DNA of 64,000 nucleotides from DSWT01 sp035420085 (GCA_035420085.1 DAOLUH010000002.1:1-64000); one strand, 5' to 3'. Counted from the first letter of the stretch, positions 34,327 to 44,158 are shown. The notes: generated by a model from the letters alone, not told the origin. Program-made: numbers and translations.

Positions 34327-34354
34327 TTGCCAATCCGATACCCTGTGATAGAAT
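34327..34354 (+). promoter_or_regulatory. promoter for the glycosidase-like gene
   Basis: TTGCCA (34327-34332), a 16-base spacer and TAGAAT (34349-34354) preceded by TGA (extended -10). The predicted transcript starts near 34361, which makes the upstream in-frame codons noncoding and supports ATG 34413 as the start. Confidence 0.55.
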
Positions 34355-34412
34355 GAACACCAATCCCCATCAGATGAGGAGAATGGGGGTAGTTCCCATT
34401 GTGGAGGTTGAC

Positions 34413-37400
34413 ATGAGTGATGAAAATCAGCCAAATGAGGTCATCGAATCGCAGTTGAAGCCTGAAGCCGCGCCTGCGGAATCGCAACCGATTCTGACGC
34501 CGGAGATCGTTGAACCGGGCGTCGCTGTGCGGGTGGATGCTGCGCCGACCGAGGCTATGGCGGTGGAAATGCCGTTCGAGGGTGAAACGTATGTGGATAT
34601 AGAAACGCCCGGCATGAGCGGCGCGTCTTCATCCGTGGTGAGCATCGCAGAACTCGAAGCATCGAAACCCTCTCTGGGAGAGAAAATCAGTGCTCTTTTG
34701 GCCAACGTGGGCGCTTTCTTCCGTGGACGGCGCTGGTTGCTTGGCGGACTGGCGGCTGTGCTTCTCATTGTGATTGTGGCTTTGCTCATCCCCAAGCTGT
34801 CGTTAGCTCAATTGGGAGGCGCATTTGAAGGCGGCTATACGACGCTCGATGCTACGAATCTTACCCTTGAACACCCTGACGGGCTTAAGGTCAGGTTGCT
34901 TGAACCGGTTGAGCGCAAAGTGCGTGTCAAACTCGATTCTGTTCCCCAGGCTGATTTTGTAGCCGGGTCGTTGTCGGAGGATGTGCTCCCGGCGCTCAAT
35001 ACCTTACCCGCGTACCTGACACCGAAAAGCCCCTACTATAAAATCGCGCTGCGCAGCAAGGACGTTTCTGGCCCGGCGCGACTTGAGGTGGTCATCCCCA
35101 ACGCAGCCGAACCCTGGGAAACGCTCGATCTCTATGCCTGGGATGGCGACGCCTGGCGCTGGCTGCCCACGCGCCTGGATCGCACGGCTGAAATTTTAAC
35201 GGCGGATGTCAAGACGTTGCCCGCTTCTGTGATGGTGATGCAGACGGGCATGGCGCAACAGAAGCTTGCGACCGAGGCGGAGACTTTCCCGTTCCCCGTC
35301 GCGTTGAACCCTGCGCCTGAAACTGTCTTGACCGAAGTGAACGTGCCTGGAATCCTGATTGGGACGATGGGCGGCGTGACCGGCGACGCCACGCAGTTAC
35401 CCGCGGCGGCGCAGGGTGGCGGACTGGCCCTGGTTCCGATTGTCCGCAACTGGGTGCCGGGCCGCGATCCCAACTGGGCGCTGGTCGGCGATATGTTGAA
35501 CAATGCCAAAGACCGTACTGCACACGCGCAAAACCTGCTGGGTGTGGCGCAAAGCGGCGGGTACAGCGGGTTGGTTCTCGATTATCGGACGTTACCGGTG
35601 GCAGACCGGGATGCCTATTCCGCTTTTGTGGCCGAATTGGCAAAAACCTTGCAGCAGAACGGCCTATGGTTAGCCGTAGTCGTGGATGCGCCACAGCGCG
35701 CCGCTGATGGCTCCTGGGATACTGGTGGATACGATTGGGCAGCTTTGGGCGCTGCTGCCGACCAATTGCGTGTCGTGATGCCATTGTCGCCATCCGCTTA
35801 CGCGCCGGGCGGCCTGGCCGAGCAAATGATCGTCTGGGCTGTCACGCAGGTTAACCGGCATAAACTGCTGCCTGTGTACACTACCCTCAGCACCGATGGT
35901 CAAAAGACTCTTGCGTTGGATGCTATCCTCGCGCCTATCGGCAGTGTGCAGGCTGTGACGCCGCTTACCGAGAGCGTCGCGCCGGGAACCGCGTTGAGCT
36001 TTAAACTGGGAGCGATTTCCACGGTTGAGACGGATGTTGCCACAGGTGCGACCCGTCTGGTGATGGGCGAGACCTCGCAGTGGTTGGGGACGCCGCAGTG
36101 GTTGCGTGCGCGCCTTGACTTGATCTCGCGCTATCACCTGGGCGGGGCAGTGTTGCGCGATCTGGCGAACGCGGGAAACTTGCCCGGCATCGTTGATGCT
36201 GTGGCAGCCTACAAGACGCAGGCGGCTGCTACGGTGGCTGCACTGCCGGACATTGTGTGGCAAGTGACCGGCCCTGAGGGGCAGGCTTCCAAGTCTTCTA
36301 CACCGTTGACGCAACCGCAGTTCGCCTGGACTGCGCCGGCTGTCACCGGCACGTATACCATTGCGGCGAATGTCGCCGGGCTGGACAAAGGGTCGCTGGC
36401 GGTGCTGGTCGCTGCGCCCGCGCCGGCCATCACGACAACCGTCGCCGCGACGCCAACGACGGAAGCTGGAACGACAGCTACAACGGCGACGCCTGCTGAG
36501 ACCCCCGCCGCAGGCTTGAAAGCCGGTTTCGTCGCCGATGTGACGGTCCCGGATAACACCCGCTTCCAGAAAGAAGAAAAGTTCACCAAGACCTGGCGGA
36601 TGCGCAACTCCGGCAGCGTGGATTGGCCCAAGGACACGGCGCTGGTCTTCGTCTCCGGCGATAAAATGACCGACGTGGCGAAGGTCGAGATCGGTGAAGT
36701 CAAGGCCGGCGCGAATGTAGATATCAGCGTGGATATGGTCGCGCCCAACGCCGATGGCACGTACCGGGGGAACTGGCAGATTCAGGCCGGCGATAAGGCG
36801 ATTGAGGGCGGCAAAATTTACCTGGTGATCCAGGTGGGTGAACAGGCGGCAACCCCTGCTCCGGTCACACCTATCGTTGCACCTGTGTCGTCTGGCGGTT
36901 TTGAGTTGGGCGGGCACGTGCGGGATATCGGTCTGCCCTATAAGGACACGATGCACTATGCCGGGATGAATTGGGCGAAGGTGCAGGTCCAATATGGCGA
37001 AGGCGCGAACACTGTCATCAATATCGCCCACGCCAACGGCTTCAAGATTCAGTTGAGTGCGTTGGGCGGGCCTAGTATGGTAACGCAAGCAGGCTTCGAG
37101 GATAAGTTCGCCGCCTGGGTGGCTGGGCTGGCGGCGGCGGGCGCGGACGCGATTGAAGTCTGGAACGAGCCGAACATTGACCGCGAGTGGCAAATCGGGC
37201 AGATCAGCCCGCAGGCGTACACTAACTTGTTGTGCAAGTCCTACAACGCGATCAAGGCGGCGAACCGGGGTACGGCGGTCATCAGCGCCGCGCCCGCGCC
37301 GACTGGTTGGTTTGGCGGGTGCGGGCCGAACGGCTGCGACGACAAACCGTGGATGGAGGGGCTGTACAACGCCGGGGCCGCCAACTGTATGGACTACATC

Positions 37401-37817
37401 GGCGCGCACCACAACTCTGGGGCTACGTCGCCTTCGGCGCGCAGCGGACACCCCGCTGACCCGAACAGCACGCACCACTCGTGGTTCTTCCTGCCGCAGA
37501 CGGAGCTGTACTACAACATCTTCCGCGGGGCGCGCAAGCTGTTCTACACCGAAATGGGCTATGCTTCGCAGGAAGGCGTGCCGACGTTCTCCGATCAATT
37601 CGCCTGGGCGCGCGGTACGAACAACGCGCAACAGGCTGCGTGGCTCGCCGAAGCTGTCCAGTTGGGCAGCGGAACCGGGATGGTGCGCTGCATCATTGTC
37701 TGGAACATTGACTTTGTCCGCTATGGCTACGATCCCCAGGACGGGTACGCGATTATCCGGCCCGGCGGCGGTTGCCCGGCGTGTGAAACGCTGCACGCGG
37801 TTTTAGGGACGCGCTAA
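34413..37817 (+). CDS. membrane-anchored multidomain glycosidase-like protein with NBR1-type Ig domain
   Basis: About 1134 residues from ATG 34413 (GGAGG 5 bases upstream). A ~100-residue acidic cytoplasmic segment is followed by one membrane helix (WLLGGLAAVLLIVIVALLIP). Then comes an extracytoplasmic Ig-like/beta region, and a GH18-like barrel (GYSGLVLDYRTLPVADRDAY) in which the DxxDxDxE motif is degenerate. After a Thr-rich linker there is an NBR1-type Ig-like domain (FTKTWRMRNSGSVDWPKDT). The C-terminus is a clan-A-type glycosidase domain with acid/base Glu in VWNEPNID and a likely nucleophile Glu in LFYTEMGYAS. Expected to act on carbohydrate outside the cell; the substrate is unknown. 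Confidence 0.75.
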   Translation: MSDENQPNEVIESQLKPEAAPAESQPILTPEIVEPGVAVRVDAAPTEAMAVEMPFEGETYVDIETPGMSGASSSVVSIAELEASKPSLGEKISALLANVGAFFRGRRWLLGGLAAVLLIVIVALLIPKLSLAQLGGAFEGGYTTLDATNLTLEHPDGLKVRLLEPVERKVRVKLDSVPQADFVAGSLSEDVLPALNTLPAYLTPKSPYYKIALRSKDVSGPARLEVVIPNAAEPWETLDLYAWDGDAWRWLPTRLDRTAEILTADVKTLPASVMVMQTGMAQQKLATEAETFPFPVALNPAPETVLTEVNVPGILIGTMGGVTGDATQLPAAAQGGGLALVPIVRNWVPGRDPNWALVGDMLNNAKDRTAHAQNLLGVAQSGGYSGLVLDYRTLPVADRDAYSAFVAELAKTLQQNGLWLAVVVDAPQRAADGSWDTGGYDWAALGAAADQLRVVMPLSPSAYAPGGLAEQMIVWAVTQVNRHKLLPVYTTLSTDGQKTLALDAILAPIGSVQAVTPLTESVAPGTALSFKLGAISTVETDVATGATRLVMGETSQWLGTPQWLRARLDLISRYHLGGAVLRDLANAGNLPGIVDAVAAYKTQAAATVAALPDIVWQVTGPEGQASKSSTPLTQPQFAWTAPAVTGTYTIAANVAGLDKGSLAVLVAAPAPAITTTVAATPTTEAGTTATTATPAETPAAGLKAGFVADVTVPDNTRFQKEEKFTKTWRMRNSGSVDWPKDTALVFVSGDKMTDVAKVEIGEVKAGANVDISVDMVAPNADGTYRGNWQIQAGDKAIEGGKIYLVIQVGEQAATPAPVTPIVAPVSSGGFELGGHVRDIGLPYKDTMHYAGMNWAKVQVQYGEGANTVINIAHANGFKIQLSALGGPSMVTQAGFEDKFAAWVAGLAAAGADAIEVWNEPNIDREWQIGQISPQAYTNLLCKSYNAIKAANRGTAVISAAPAPTGWFGGCGPNGCDDKPWMEGLYNAGAANCMDYIGAHHNSGATSPSARSGHPADPNSTHHSWFFLPQTELYYNIFRGARKLFYTEMGYASQEGVPTFSDQFAWARGTNNAQQAAWLAEAVQLGSGTGMVRCIIVWNIDFVRYGYDPQDGYAIIRPGGGCPACETLHAVLGTR

Positions 37818-37844
37818 GAACCTGGCTCTAGCAGTTGTTCAGCG

Positions 37845-37880
37845 AAGAAACCCGGTTTTTGTCAAAAACCGGGTTTCTTT
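37845..37880 (+). terminator. Rho-independent terminator upstream of obg
   Basis: AGAAACCCGGTTTTT (37846-37860) and AAAAACCGGGTTTCT (37864-37878) form a perfect 15-bp stem with a 3-base loop and a trailing TT. Confidence 0.8.
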
Positions 37881-37904
37881 AAGGATTCACAAAAGCGAGA
37901 AGTT

Positions 37905-39182
37905 ATGTTTTACGATCAAGTTGAAATCCATGTGGTTGCCGGGCACGGCGGCAAGGGCGGTGTGTATTTCCGCCGCGAAAAGTATATCCCTTTCGGCGGC
38001 CCTTCGGGTGGGGATGGCGGTAAGGGCGGCGATATCGTCCTCAGCGTGAACCACCATCTCAACACGCTCTACCATTTTTCGCATAAGAAGGAATTCGTGG
38101 CGGCCAACGGTGAACCGGGCCGCAACAAGGATCGGTATGGAGCTGCCGGGGCGGATTTGGTGCTTGAGGTTCCGCCGGGCACGGTCGTCCTGGATGCGCA
38201 AACAGGCGCGGTTCTGGCTGACCTCATCGCCGTGGGTCAGCGCGCGGTCGTCGCCCAGGGCGGGCGCGGTGGACGGGGCAACATCCGCTTTGCCTCGCCG
38301 ACAAACCAGGCGCCCCGCATCGCCGAAAACGGCGACCCTGGCGAGGAACGTACCTTGCGCCTGGAACTCAAGCTGCTCGCCGATGTTGGCCTGGTGGGGA
38401 TGCCCAATGCCGGGAAATCCACGCTGCTCTCCGTCACCACTGCCGCCAAACCAGAAATCGGCGATTATCCTTTCACCACGCTTCAGCCTAATCTGGGCGT
38501 CGTTGCTATGAGCCTGGATGAGACCTTCGTGCTGGCAGATTTGCCGGGCTTGATTGAGGGTGCGAGCGAGGGCAAGGGGCTGGGCCACGAATTTTTGCGC
38601 CACATCGAGCGCACGCGCGTGCTCATCCACCTGCTGGATGGTTCGGCGCTTGATCCCCTGGCCGATTTTGAGACGATCAACGCCGAATTGGCCGCGTTCG
38701 GCCACGGCTTGATGGACAAACCGCAGATTGTTGTCATCAACAAGCTGGACATCCCTGGCGTGCAGGAGCTATTCCCGGAAATGCAGGCGGCGTTTGCTGC
38801 GCGCGGCTACCGCGATGTGATGGGCATTTCGGCAGCGACGCAGTTGAACACGCGGCAGTTGATGTGGCGCGCGTACCAGATGGTGCAGGAAGCGCCGCTG
38901 CCCGAATTACACGCCCCGACCCCGACGACGATTCGCTTTGAGCCGGAGGAAGACGACGGCTTCACGGTGGTGCGCGAGTCGCCGGGTTTCTGGCGCGTCC
39001 ACGGCGGCAAAATTGAGCGCGCCGTCTACCGCACGCAGACCCAGTGGGACGAGGCGCTGCTGCGGCTACACCATTATCTGGAACACGAGGGCGTGCTCGA
39101 CGCGCTGCGCGAGGCCGGCGTCCAGGAGGGCGACACGGTGCGCATCGGCGACTTCGAGTTTGAGTGGCGGGAGCGGGATTAG
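37905..39182 (+). CDS. obg: GTPase Obg/CgtA
   Basis: 425 residues. The N-terminal Obg glycine-rich fold (VVAGHGGKGGVYFRREKYIP, GGPSGGDGGKGGDIVL) is followed by the G domain with P-loop GMPNAGKST (about 165), switch region GDYPFTTL, G3 DLPGLIEGA and G4 NKLD. A C-terminal OCT domain (about 345-425, RESPGFWRVHGGKIERAVYR) completes it. Ribosome-associated GTPase in 50S maturation and stress signalling. The MFS gene starts 15 bases downstream. No rpmA/rplU neighbours are present, unlike many bacteria. Confidence 0.96.
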   Translation: MFYDQVEIHVVAGHGGKGGVYFRREKYIPFGGPSGGDGGKGGDIVLSVNHHLNTLYHFSHKKEFVAANGEPGRNKDRYGAAGADLVLEVPPGTVVLDAQTGAVLADLIAVGQRAVVAQGGRGGRGNIRFASPTNQAPRIAENGDPGEERTLRLELKLLADVGLVGMPNAGKSTLLSVTTAAKPEIGDYPFTTLQPNLGVVAMSLDETFVLADLPGLIEGASEGKGLGHEFLRHIERTRVLIHLLDGSALDPLADFETINAELAAFGHGLMDKPQIVVINKLDIPGVQELFPEMQAAFAARGYRDVMGISAATQLNTRQLMWRAYQMVQEAPLPELHAPTPTTIRFEPEEDDGFTVVRESPGFWRVHGGKIERAVYRTQTQWDEALLRLHHYLEHEGVLDALREAGVQEGDTVRIGDFEFEWRERD

Positions 39183-39197
39183 GCTGTCGGTGCGTTG

Positions 39198-40403
39198 ATG
39201 ACACAACGCAAACGTTCCCCCCAGTTGGGGCCTCGTCTCGGCTGGTTTGTCCTGGTCTTGCTGCTCATCGAATTCCTCGATGAGTTCGTCTACGGCGCGC
39301 GCGAAGCCGCGTGGCCGATGATCCGCAACGATTTAGGGCTGACTTACGCGCAGATCGGGATGCTGCTCGGCGTGCCGGGCGTTGTCAGCAGCATCGTCGA
39401 GCCGTTTCTGGGCATCCTTGGCGATGCGTGGAAGCGGCGCGCGCTGATTCTCGGCGGCGGGGTGTGCTTCACGTTGGCGCTGCTGCTCACGGGCCTCAGC
39501 CAACATTTTGCGCTGCTCTTGCTGTCGTTCGTCCTCTTTTATCCGGCCTCCGGCGCGTTTGTCAGTCTTTCCCAGGCGACGTTGATGGACGTCGAACCGG
39601 CGCGCCACGAGCACAATATGGCCCGTTGGACGTTCGCCGGGTCGCTCGGCGTGGTGGCGGGGCCGTTGGTTTTGAGTGCGGCGGTGGCGCTGGGGACGGG
39701 CTGGCGCGTCAGCCCGTGGCGCGCGCTCTTCATCGGTTTTGCGGCGCTCGCGCTCATACTGTTAGTCATCGCGTGGCGTTTCCGCTTCGACAACGGGCGC
39801 GCCGGCAGCGAAGGCGCAAGCCTCAAGGCGACCCTTGCCAGCGCGTGGCGCGCATTGCGTCGCGGCGCGGTGTTGCGCTGGCTGACGTTGTTGCAATTCT
39901 CCGACCTGATGCTGGACGTGCTGCTCGGTTATCTGGCGCTCTACTTTGTGGATGTGATCGGCGTCACGTCGGCGCAGGCGGCGACAGCGGTGGCAGTGTG
40001 GACCGGGGTAGGGCTGCTCGGCGACCTGCTGCTCATCCCACTGCTGGAGCGCGTGCCGGGCTTGCGCTATCTGCGCATCAGCGCCGCCGTAGAACTGGCG
40101 TTGTTCGTCGCCTTTCTGCTGCTTCCCATCTTTTGGGCGAAACTGACGGTTCTGGCGTTGGTGGGCCTCTTCAACGCGGGATGGTACTCGATCCTCAAGG
40201 CGCAGCTTTATTCGGCGATGCCGGGCCAGAGCGGCGCCGCGATGGCGGTGGATAACGTGTTTGGCCTCGTCGGCGCGTTGATCCCCTGGGGACTGGGCCT
40301 TATCGCCGAGCGTTTCGATTTGCGGGTGACGATGTGGCTGCTGTTGGCCGGCCCGGCGGCGCTGCTTTTGGGCTTGCCGCGCATCTCTGCGCGGCGTCGG
40401 TAG
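39198..40403 (+). CDS. MFS transporter
   Basis: 401 residues with about 12 hydrophobic segments. The loop between TM2 and TM3 has a GDAWKRRALILGGG sequence, matching the MFS motif A (GxLaDrxGrkxxl). The start is ATG 39198; the TTG three bases earlier is discounted. It probably shares the obg transcript (15-base gap). The substrate cannot be predicted. Confidence 0.85.
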   Translation: MTQRKRSPQLGPRLGWFVLVLLLIEFLDEFVYGAREAAWPMIRNDLGLTYAQIGMLLGVPGVVSSIVEPFLGILGDAWKRRALILGGGVCFTLALLLTGLSQHFALLLLSFVLFYPASGAFVSLSQATLMDVEPARHEHNMARWTFAGSLGVVAGPLVLSAAVALGTGWRVSPWRALFIGFAALALILLVIAWRFRFDNGRAGSEGASLKATLASAWRALRRGAVLRWLTLLQFSDLMLDVLLGYLALYFVDVIGVTSAQAATAVAVWTGVGLLGDLLLIPLLERVPGLRYLRISAAVELALFVAFLLLPIFWAKLTVLALVGLFNAGWYSILKAQLYSAMPGQSGAAMAVDNVFGLVGALIPWGLGLIAERFDLRVTMWLLLAGPAALLLGLPRISARRR

Positions 40404-40423
40404 CCCTCCAACTTACGCTCCTT

Positions 40424-41689
40424 TCATTCATACCGCAAGGCTTCAATCGGATTCAGGCTCGCAGCCTGGTTGGCGGGGTAGATGCCGAAGAACAGCCCGA
40501 TGGCGAACGAGAACCCTACGGCCAGCACAACGGACTCCACTGTGACCACGGACGTGACCAACCCGGTCAGGTTCACTAACTGCCCAATCCCCATCCCGAC
40601 CAGGATGCCAATCCCACCGCCAATCAGGCTCAAGATGATCGCTTCCATCAGGAATTGGAACAGCACGTCACCCTTGCGCGCGCCGATGGCCTTGCGCAGG
40701 CCGATTTCGCGCGTGCGCTCTGTGACCGAGACGAGCATAATGTTCATAATGCCGATGCCGCCCACCAGCAGTGAAATCCCCGCGACCGCGCCCAGGAAAA
40801 CCGTGAGTGTGCTGGTGACGCTGGTTGCCATCGCTAACATGTCGGCCTGATTCATAATGCTAAAGTCGGCGTCGTCGAGGGGACCGATGCCGTGGCGTTC
40901 GTTGAGGATGGCCTCGATCTGGCTGTAAGCCGCGTCCACCTGGCTCTCTGAAGCCGCCATCACATCGACGCGGCTCACGGTGAGTTTGCCCAGGGCGTTG
41001 CGCGCGTTAGCGAGTTTGGTCTGCGCGGTGGAGATAGGGACGTAGATTGAATTATCGGCGTCGGCTAACATCGAACCGCCCTTTTCCTCCAAGATACCGA
41101 TCACGGTGAGCGCGGTCTTTTGTGTTCCGGCGTTGTTGGCAAGTTTGATCTTCTGCCCTACCGGATTGAAGTCGCCGAACAGGTCATGCGCGACCTGAGC
41201 GCCCAGGACGACGACTTTAGCGCGTTTCTCGATGTCGCGCGCCGAGACAAAATCCCCATCGGCCAGCACCAGACTGTTGAGCGCCATGTAATCGGGCGTC
41301 GTCCCGACACCTGAGACGCTGAAGTTGGTATCGCCGTAGATGATTTGCCCGTTGACGTTGTATTGTGGAACGATGAGCGCGGCGTCCGGTACAGCCGCTG
41401 GGGTCGTCAACGCCGCCACATCCTCCATCGTCAGACCGCCGGACGTGCTGCTCCCGCCGCCGACACGTCCCATGTTCGCCGGCATCACGATGAGCAGGTT
41501 GGTGCCGATGCTGCTGATCTGACCGGTGATTGCCGCCTGCGCGCCTGCGCCAACGGACATCAGCGCGATGACGGCTCCCACACCGATAATGACGCCGAGC
41601 ATCGTCAACGCCGAGCGTAGTTTGTTCGCCAGCAGCCCGTCGAGGGCCACACGGACGTTTTCCATTAAATCTGCAAGTTGTGTGAACAT
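40424..41689 (-). CDS. MacB/FtsX-type ABC transporter permease
   Basis: About 421 residues from ATG 41689, which has AAGGAG five bases upstream; the longer frame would read through a repeat. Topology: TM1 (LRSALTMLGVIIGVGAVIALMSV), a large MacB-PCD-like extracytoplasmic domain, then three C-terminal TMs with the FtsX core (GGIGIMNIMLVSVTERTREIGLRKAIGA). Third gene of an HlyD - ATPase - permease exporter, as in MacAB-like systems for peptides, lipoproteins or antibiotics. Confidence 0.9.
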   Translation of the reverse strand: MFTQLADLMENVRVALDGLLANKLRSALTMLGVIIGVGAVIALMSVGAGAQAAITGQISSIGTNLLIVMPANMGRVGGGSSTSGGLTMEDVAALTTPAAVPDAALIVPQYNVNGQIIYGDTNFSVSGVGTTPDYMALNSLVLADGDFVSARDIEKRAKVVVLGAQVAHDLFGDFNPVGQKIKLANNAGTQKTALTVIGILEEKGGSMLADADNSIYVPISTAQTKLANARNALGKLTVSRVDVMAASESQVDAAYSQIEAILNERHGIGPLDDADFSIMNQADMLAMATSVTSTLTVFLGAVAGISLLVGGIGIMNIMLVSVTERTREIGLRKAIGARKGDVLFQFLMEAIILSLIGGGIGILVGMGIGQLVNLTGLVTSVVTVESVVLAVGFSFAIGLFFGIYPANQAASLNPIEALRYE

Positions 41690-41699
41690 AGATACTCCT

Positions 41700-41812
41700 T
41701 GAAGTTGGATAGTCGGATAGTCAAGTAGTCGGATAGTCAGGGAGTGTCTGAGAAACAACGACTACAGGACTACAAGACTATTTGACTACTGGACTATTGA
41801 ACTATCTGCCCA
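41700..41812 (+). repeat. GGATAGTC / GACTACAG octamer repeat, inverted arms
   Basis: Left arm: GGATAGTC, GGATAGTC, AAGTAGTC, GGATAGTC. Right arm: GACTACAG, GACTACAA, GACTATTT, GACTACTG, GACTATTG. The right arm overlaps the last codons and stop of the ABC ATPase gene. It separates ATPase and permease genes in what is otherwise one operon. Confidence 0.8.
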
Positions 41813-42477
41813 TCGAACAGCCGTATCACCCGCTGCGCTTCGGCGCCGATGGCTTCGTCGTGGGTGACCATGACGATCGTGATCCCACGGTCTGTGTGCA
41901 GGCGATGGAAGATTTCCAGCACTTCATGGCCTGATTTCGAATCCAGGTTGCCGGTCGGCTCGTCGGCCATAAGGATGGGCGGGTTGTTGATCAACGCGCG
42001 GGCGATGGCGACGCGCTGCTGCTGTCCGCCGGAAAGCTCCGAGGGCCGATGGTTGATGCGGTCGCCCAACCCGACCATCTCCAAAGCCTCTCTCGCGCGT
42101 CGCTTGCGCTCGGTGGGCGAAACTCGCTGACCGTTGCGGCTGTATTGCAGCGGCAGCATCACCTGTTTGAGCGCGCTGGTGCGCGCCAGCAGGTTGAACG
42201 TCTGGAAGATGAAGCCGATTTTCCGGCTGCGGATGGCGGCCAATTGGTTTTCCTTCATCACGCTCACGTCTGTGCCGTCGAGGTGGTAAGCGCCCGATGT
42301 TGGCGTGTCCAGGCAGCTAATCACGTGCATCAGCGTGGACTTGCCGGAGCCGGACGGCCCCATAATGGCGACCCATTCGCCCTGTTCGATGGCAAGCGAG
42401 ACGCCTTGCAAGGCATGAACTTGTACCTTGCCCATCTGGTAAACTTTGGTCAAATTCTCAATGGCGATGAGGGACAT
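41794..42477 (-). CDS. MacB/LolD-type ABC transporter ATP-binding protein
   Basis: About 227 residues from ATG 42477. Walker A GPSGSGKST, Q-loop IFQTFNLL, signature LSGGQQQRVAIARAL, Walker B ILMADEPTGNLD and H-loop VMVTHDE are all present. It starts one base after the stop of the upstream adaptor gene. The C-terminal QIVQ and stop fall in the octamer repeat. It powers the permease encoded downstream. Confidence 0.95.
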   Translation of the reverse strand: MSLIAIENLTKVYQMGKVQVHALQGVSLAIEQGEWVAIMGPSGSGKSTLMHVISCLDTPTSGAYHLDGTDVSVMKENQLAAIRSRKIGFIFQTFNLLARTSALKQVMLPLQYSRNGQRVSPTERKRRAREALEMVGLGDRINHRPSELSGGQQQRVAIARALINNPPILMADEPTGNLDSKSGHEVLEIFHRLHTDRGITIVMVTHDEAIGAEAQRVIRLFDGQIVQ

Positions 42478-42478
42478 G

Positions 42479-43942
42479 TCAGGGCCTCCCACCGCCGAAG
42501 AAACCAAACCCTGGGGAACCCCCGCTGCCGGCATTGGCGTTTGTCTCAGTCGAGGGGATGCTGATCACGTCGCCTTCTGCCAGGCCACTGCGCACCTCGG
42601 CGTAAGTGTCGCTCACGATGCCTAAGTCAACCGGTGTCATGATGAAGCCGGTGGGATCTGTTTCGCCTGCGCGGAACTGGCGCTGCACGAAGTTCTGCCC
42701 ATCGTTGCTGCGGATCGCTTTCAGCGGTACGATGAGCACATCCGCTGCGCTGTCGGTGACGATTTCTACGTCTGCCGTCATCCCGGCGCGTATCGGAACG
42801 TCCGTCGGGTCGAGGGTGATGGTGACGGGATAGAGCACTACGCCGGCCTGGGTGTTGGCCTTCGGCGCGATGGCGGTGATGGCGCCGGTCAGTTCTACGT
42901 CATCGAAAGCGTCCAGTGTCACCAGCGCCTCCTGGCCCAGGGCAATGTGCGCGACGTCGCTCTCGTCCAGCCCGATGTCCACCACCAGGGTTGTCAGATC
43001 ACTCAACACGACGGCGGCCTGGTTCCCCGCGGCCCATTCGCCGGTCTGGACATTCAGCGCAGTGACAACGCCGTCCATAGGGGCAACCAACACAGTCTCT
43101 TCCAGGCTGCGCTGCGCGGTCGCCAGCTTGAAGCGCGCTTGTTCCAACGAAAGCTGCGACTGTTCGAGTTGAATCGGCTGTTTGTCGAGTGTAATCTGTG
43201 CATTGAGCACTTTGATTTCGGCATCCTGGGGCGCGCTCTTGTCGATGCCGATGACGGCGAGGTTGTAGTTCGCTCGCGCCACAGCCAGGCTATCTTTGGC
43301 CTTTTCGAGATTGCGGGTTGCGCTGTCGCGTTCGTTCTCAATCTTGGTCTTGTAGGGCTGGACGTAGGTTTCCCATTCACGGGCTTCGTCCCATGCGGTG
43401 TCGTAGTTCGCTTGTGCGTCTGCCAGCGCCTCTTGCGCCTGCTTGAGGTTGATCCGGGCGGACGCCAATTGATCTCCGGTGTGCGCCTCGTTGGTGAGCG
43501 TGCGTTCATAATCCACCTGCGCGGCCTCAAGGTTGGCCTGCGCGAGTCCGGCTTCGGCCTCGACCTGGGCCAGCGCCAGGCTGATCTCCGCTTGCCGCAC
43601 CTGTAACTCGGCGTCGGCGACCGATTGCCGGGCATCGACGTCATCCAGCCGCGCCAGAACATCCCCGGCTCTGACCACGTCCCCAACTTCGACTAACACT
43701 TCCGTCACCTTGCCGCTTTTCGCAAAAGCCACAGCCAACTCACGTTTAGGGGCGAGGCTGCCGCTTGCCTCCACGCTCAGGCGCAGCGTGCCGCGTTTCA
43801 CGACGACGGTCTCTTGTTCCAGTGTTGCCGCTGCTGCTGCCGCGCTCTGCTGCGCCGTCGTCTGCCGGTAGAGCGTGTATCCCCCGTAGCCCGCGCCCGC
43901 GAGGATGAGAACCAGTACGATCGCCCACCACTTCTTCTTCAT
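42479..43942 (-). CDS. HlyD/MacA-type efflux adaptor (membrane fusion protein)
   Basis: 487 residues. N-terminal membrane anchor (WWAIVLVLILAGAGYGGYTLY), a lipoyl-like half (VVRAGDVLARLDDVDARQSV), a long helical hairpin (about 115-280), a second lipoyl half (VVTALNVQTGEWAAGNQAAV) and beta-barrel domains. The tail is Gly-rich (GSGGSPGFGFFGGGRP). AAGGAG precedes the ATG. First gene of the exporter operon. Confidence 0.92.
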   Translation of the reverse strand: MKKKWWAIVLVLILAGAGYGGYTLYRQTTAQQSAAAAAATLEQETVVVKRGTLRLSVEASGSLAPKRELAVAFAKSGKVTEVLVEVGDVVRAGDVLARLDDVDARQSVADAELQVRQAEISLALAQVEAEAGLAQANLEAAQVDYERTLTNEAHTGDQLASARINLKQAQEALADAQANYDTAWDEAREWETYVQPYKTKIENERDSATRNLEKAKDSLAVARANYNLAVIGIDKSAPQDAEIKVLNAQITLDKQPIQLEQSQLSLEQARFKLATAQRSLEETVLVAPMDGVVTALNVQTGEWAAGNQAAVVLSDLTTLVVDIGLDESDVAHIALGQEALVTLDAFDDVELTGAITAIAPKANTQAGVVLYPVTITLDPTDVPIRAGMTADVEIVTDSAADVLIVPLKAIRSNDGQNFVQRQFRAGETDPTGFIMTPVDLGIVSDTYAEVRSGLAEGDVISIPSTETNANAGSGGSPGFGFFGGGRP

Positions 43943-43964
43943 TCTGTTTTCTCCTTGTTCGTGT

Positions 43965-44000
43965 CAGACCTGACAGGTTTTCTGAAACCTGTCAGGTCTG
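43965..44000. repeat. perfect intergenic palindrome CAGACCTGACAGGTTT
   Basis: CAGACCTGACAGGTTT (43965-43980) and AAACCTGTCAGGTCTG (43985-44000) form a 16-bp stem with a TCTG loop. It lies between the divergent exporter operon and the histidine kinase. Confidence 0.75.
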
Positions 44001-44158
44001 GTATTTATGTCTTTCACTATACCCGAAGTGCTCTACCGCCTCTAGTGCCCACGATGACAACTGGCTGTGACTCCTCTCACGTTTGAATATGACACGCATC
44101 ATGCCGGTTTGTGACCCCGGCATGTGTGATGTGTGGCAAATTGTGCTATGATGAAGGC

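Noticed and set aside
35670..37796. 708-codon minus-strand frame opposite the glycosidase-like protein
   Set aside because: Arg/His-rich low-quality translation without motifs; the plus strand has recognisable domains.
41690..41758. N-terminal extension of the ABC permease (23 codons)
   Set aside because: The extension is octamer-repeat sequence; ATG 41689 has a good ribosome-binding site and fits the family start.
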